Assembly (NCBI GenBank): GCA_030602965.1
Contig: JAUVYS010000096.1
Coordinates: forward strand, 1-5,400
Direction: 5' to 3'
From: Candidatus Bathyarchaeota archaeon
GTDB taxonomy: Archaea; Thermoproteota; Bathyarchaeia; RBG-16-48-13; JAGMEO01
Length of the DNA: 5,400 bases
Part shown: positions 5,234-5,400 of the stretch, one piece after another
Position numbering within the stretch: position 1 is the stretch's first letter
Layout: every line of letters starts with the position of its first letter
Translations under genes and position numbers: made by a program
Notes under the pieces: model-generated
What the model was told of the DNA's origin: nothing
Seen by the model: only the letters and a program-made list of their open reading frames with translations
The model's database searches: none

Positions 5234-5400
5234 ATGTCACAGGACGGCCAGATAAAGTTCAAAGGTTATCTAATGCTCTGGATTGGACAACTGGCGTCAC
5301 TGTTAGGATCCTCTATAGCTCAATTTGTCATTATTTGGTGGATGGCTTTAGAAACTGAAAGTACTCTATACCTGTCGATAACTTATCTTGTTGGTCTTGC
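5234..5400 (+). CDS. Major facilitator superfamily transporter, N-terminal part (efflux type)
   Basis: Membrane transporter of the MFS, cut off by the window after 55 codons. The visible N-terminus has a short polar stretch (MSQDGQIKFKG), then a first helix LMLWIGQLASLLGSSIAQFVIIWWM (about residues 13-37, interrupted by small residues) and the start of the next (LYLSITYLVGL). The WIGQLASLLGSSIAQF...WW pattern is typical of the macrolide/multidrug efflux branch of MFS (MefA-like), in which helix 1 reads W-x-GQ-x-x-S-x-x-G. The substrate cannot be inferred. ATG 5234 has no Shine-Dalgarno within the preceding 20 bases (AAAAGATA), which suggests a leaderless transcript. It diverges from the basic microprotein gene, and a candidate operator lies in its promoter. 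Confidence 0.85.
   Translation, partial: MSQDGQIKFKGYLMLWIGQLASLLGSSIAQFVIIWWMALETESTLYLSITYLVGL

Overview
The window looks like an ordinary stretch of low-GC archaeal chromosome. Evidence for Archaea: a family 4 (iron-sulfur) uracil-DNA glycosylase, an archaeal-type tRNA m1A methyltransferase of the TrmI family, a compact M29 aminopeptidase, archaeal-style TATA elements, strong Shine-Dalgarno sites and frequent non-ATG starts (GTG for gatB, TTG for trmI, possibly CTG for the glycosylase). A TACK-type lineage such as Bathyarchaeia would fit, but that is inference from gene content and not proven by the window.

Layout. Positions 1-438 (+) hold the 3' end of a surface protein: a beta-sandwich domain, one C-terminal membrane helix and a very basic cytoplasmic tail. 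Next, on the same strand, come a family 4 uracil-DNA glycosylase (about 517-1092), an M29 metallo-aminopeptidase (1181-2272) and gatB, the B subunit of the Asp/Glu-tRNA amidotransferase (2377-3837). They are separated by 78-104 bases, and the spacers before the aminopeptidase and gatB carry plausible promoter or terminator elements, so each is probably transcribed at least partly on its own. gatB runs tail-to-tail, with a 3-base gap, into a minus-strand pair: trmI (4105-4896) followed 15 bases later by a two-helix membrane protein of unknown function (3841-4089). Upstream of trmI on the minus strand is a 30-residue, extremely basic microprotein (4996-5088) that is easy to miss. Divergent from it, the start of a major-facilitator efflux-type transporter (5234 onward, +) runs off the window.

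Roles. Three products serve housekeeping information processing: uracil repair in DNA, tRNA-dependent amidation of mischarged tRNA, and m1A57/58 methylation of tRNA. The aminopeptidase serves peptide turnover. The microprotein resembles the all-basic ribosomal protein eL41 in style, which would suit a translation neighbourhood, but this is not established. No mobile element, CRISPR array, tRNA, rRNA or new multi-gene system is visible. The most interesting signals are the microprotein, a perfect 8+8 bp inverted repeat at the transporter promoter, short palindromes in the trmI leader and the possible CTG start of the glycosylase. No gene-free stretch exceeds 300 bases; the longest is 5089-5233.
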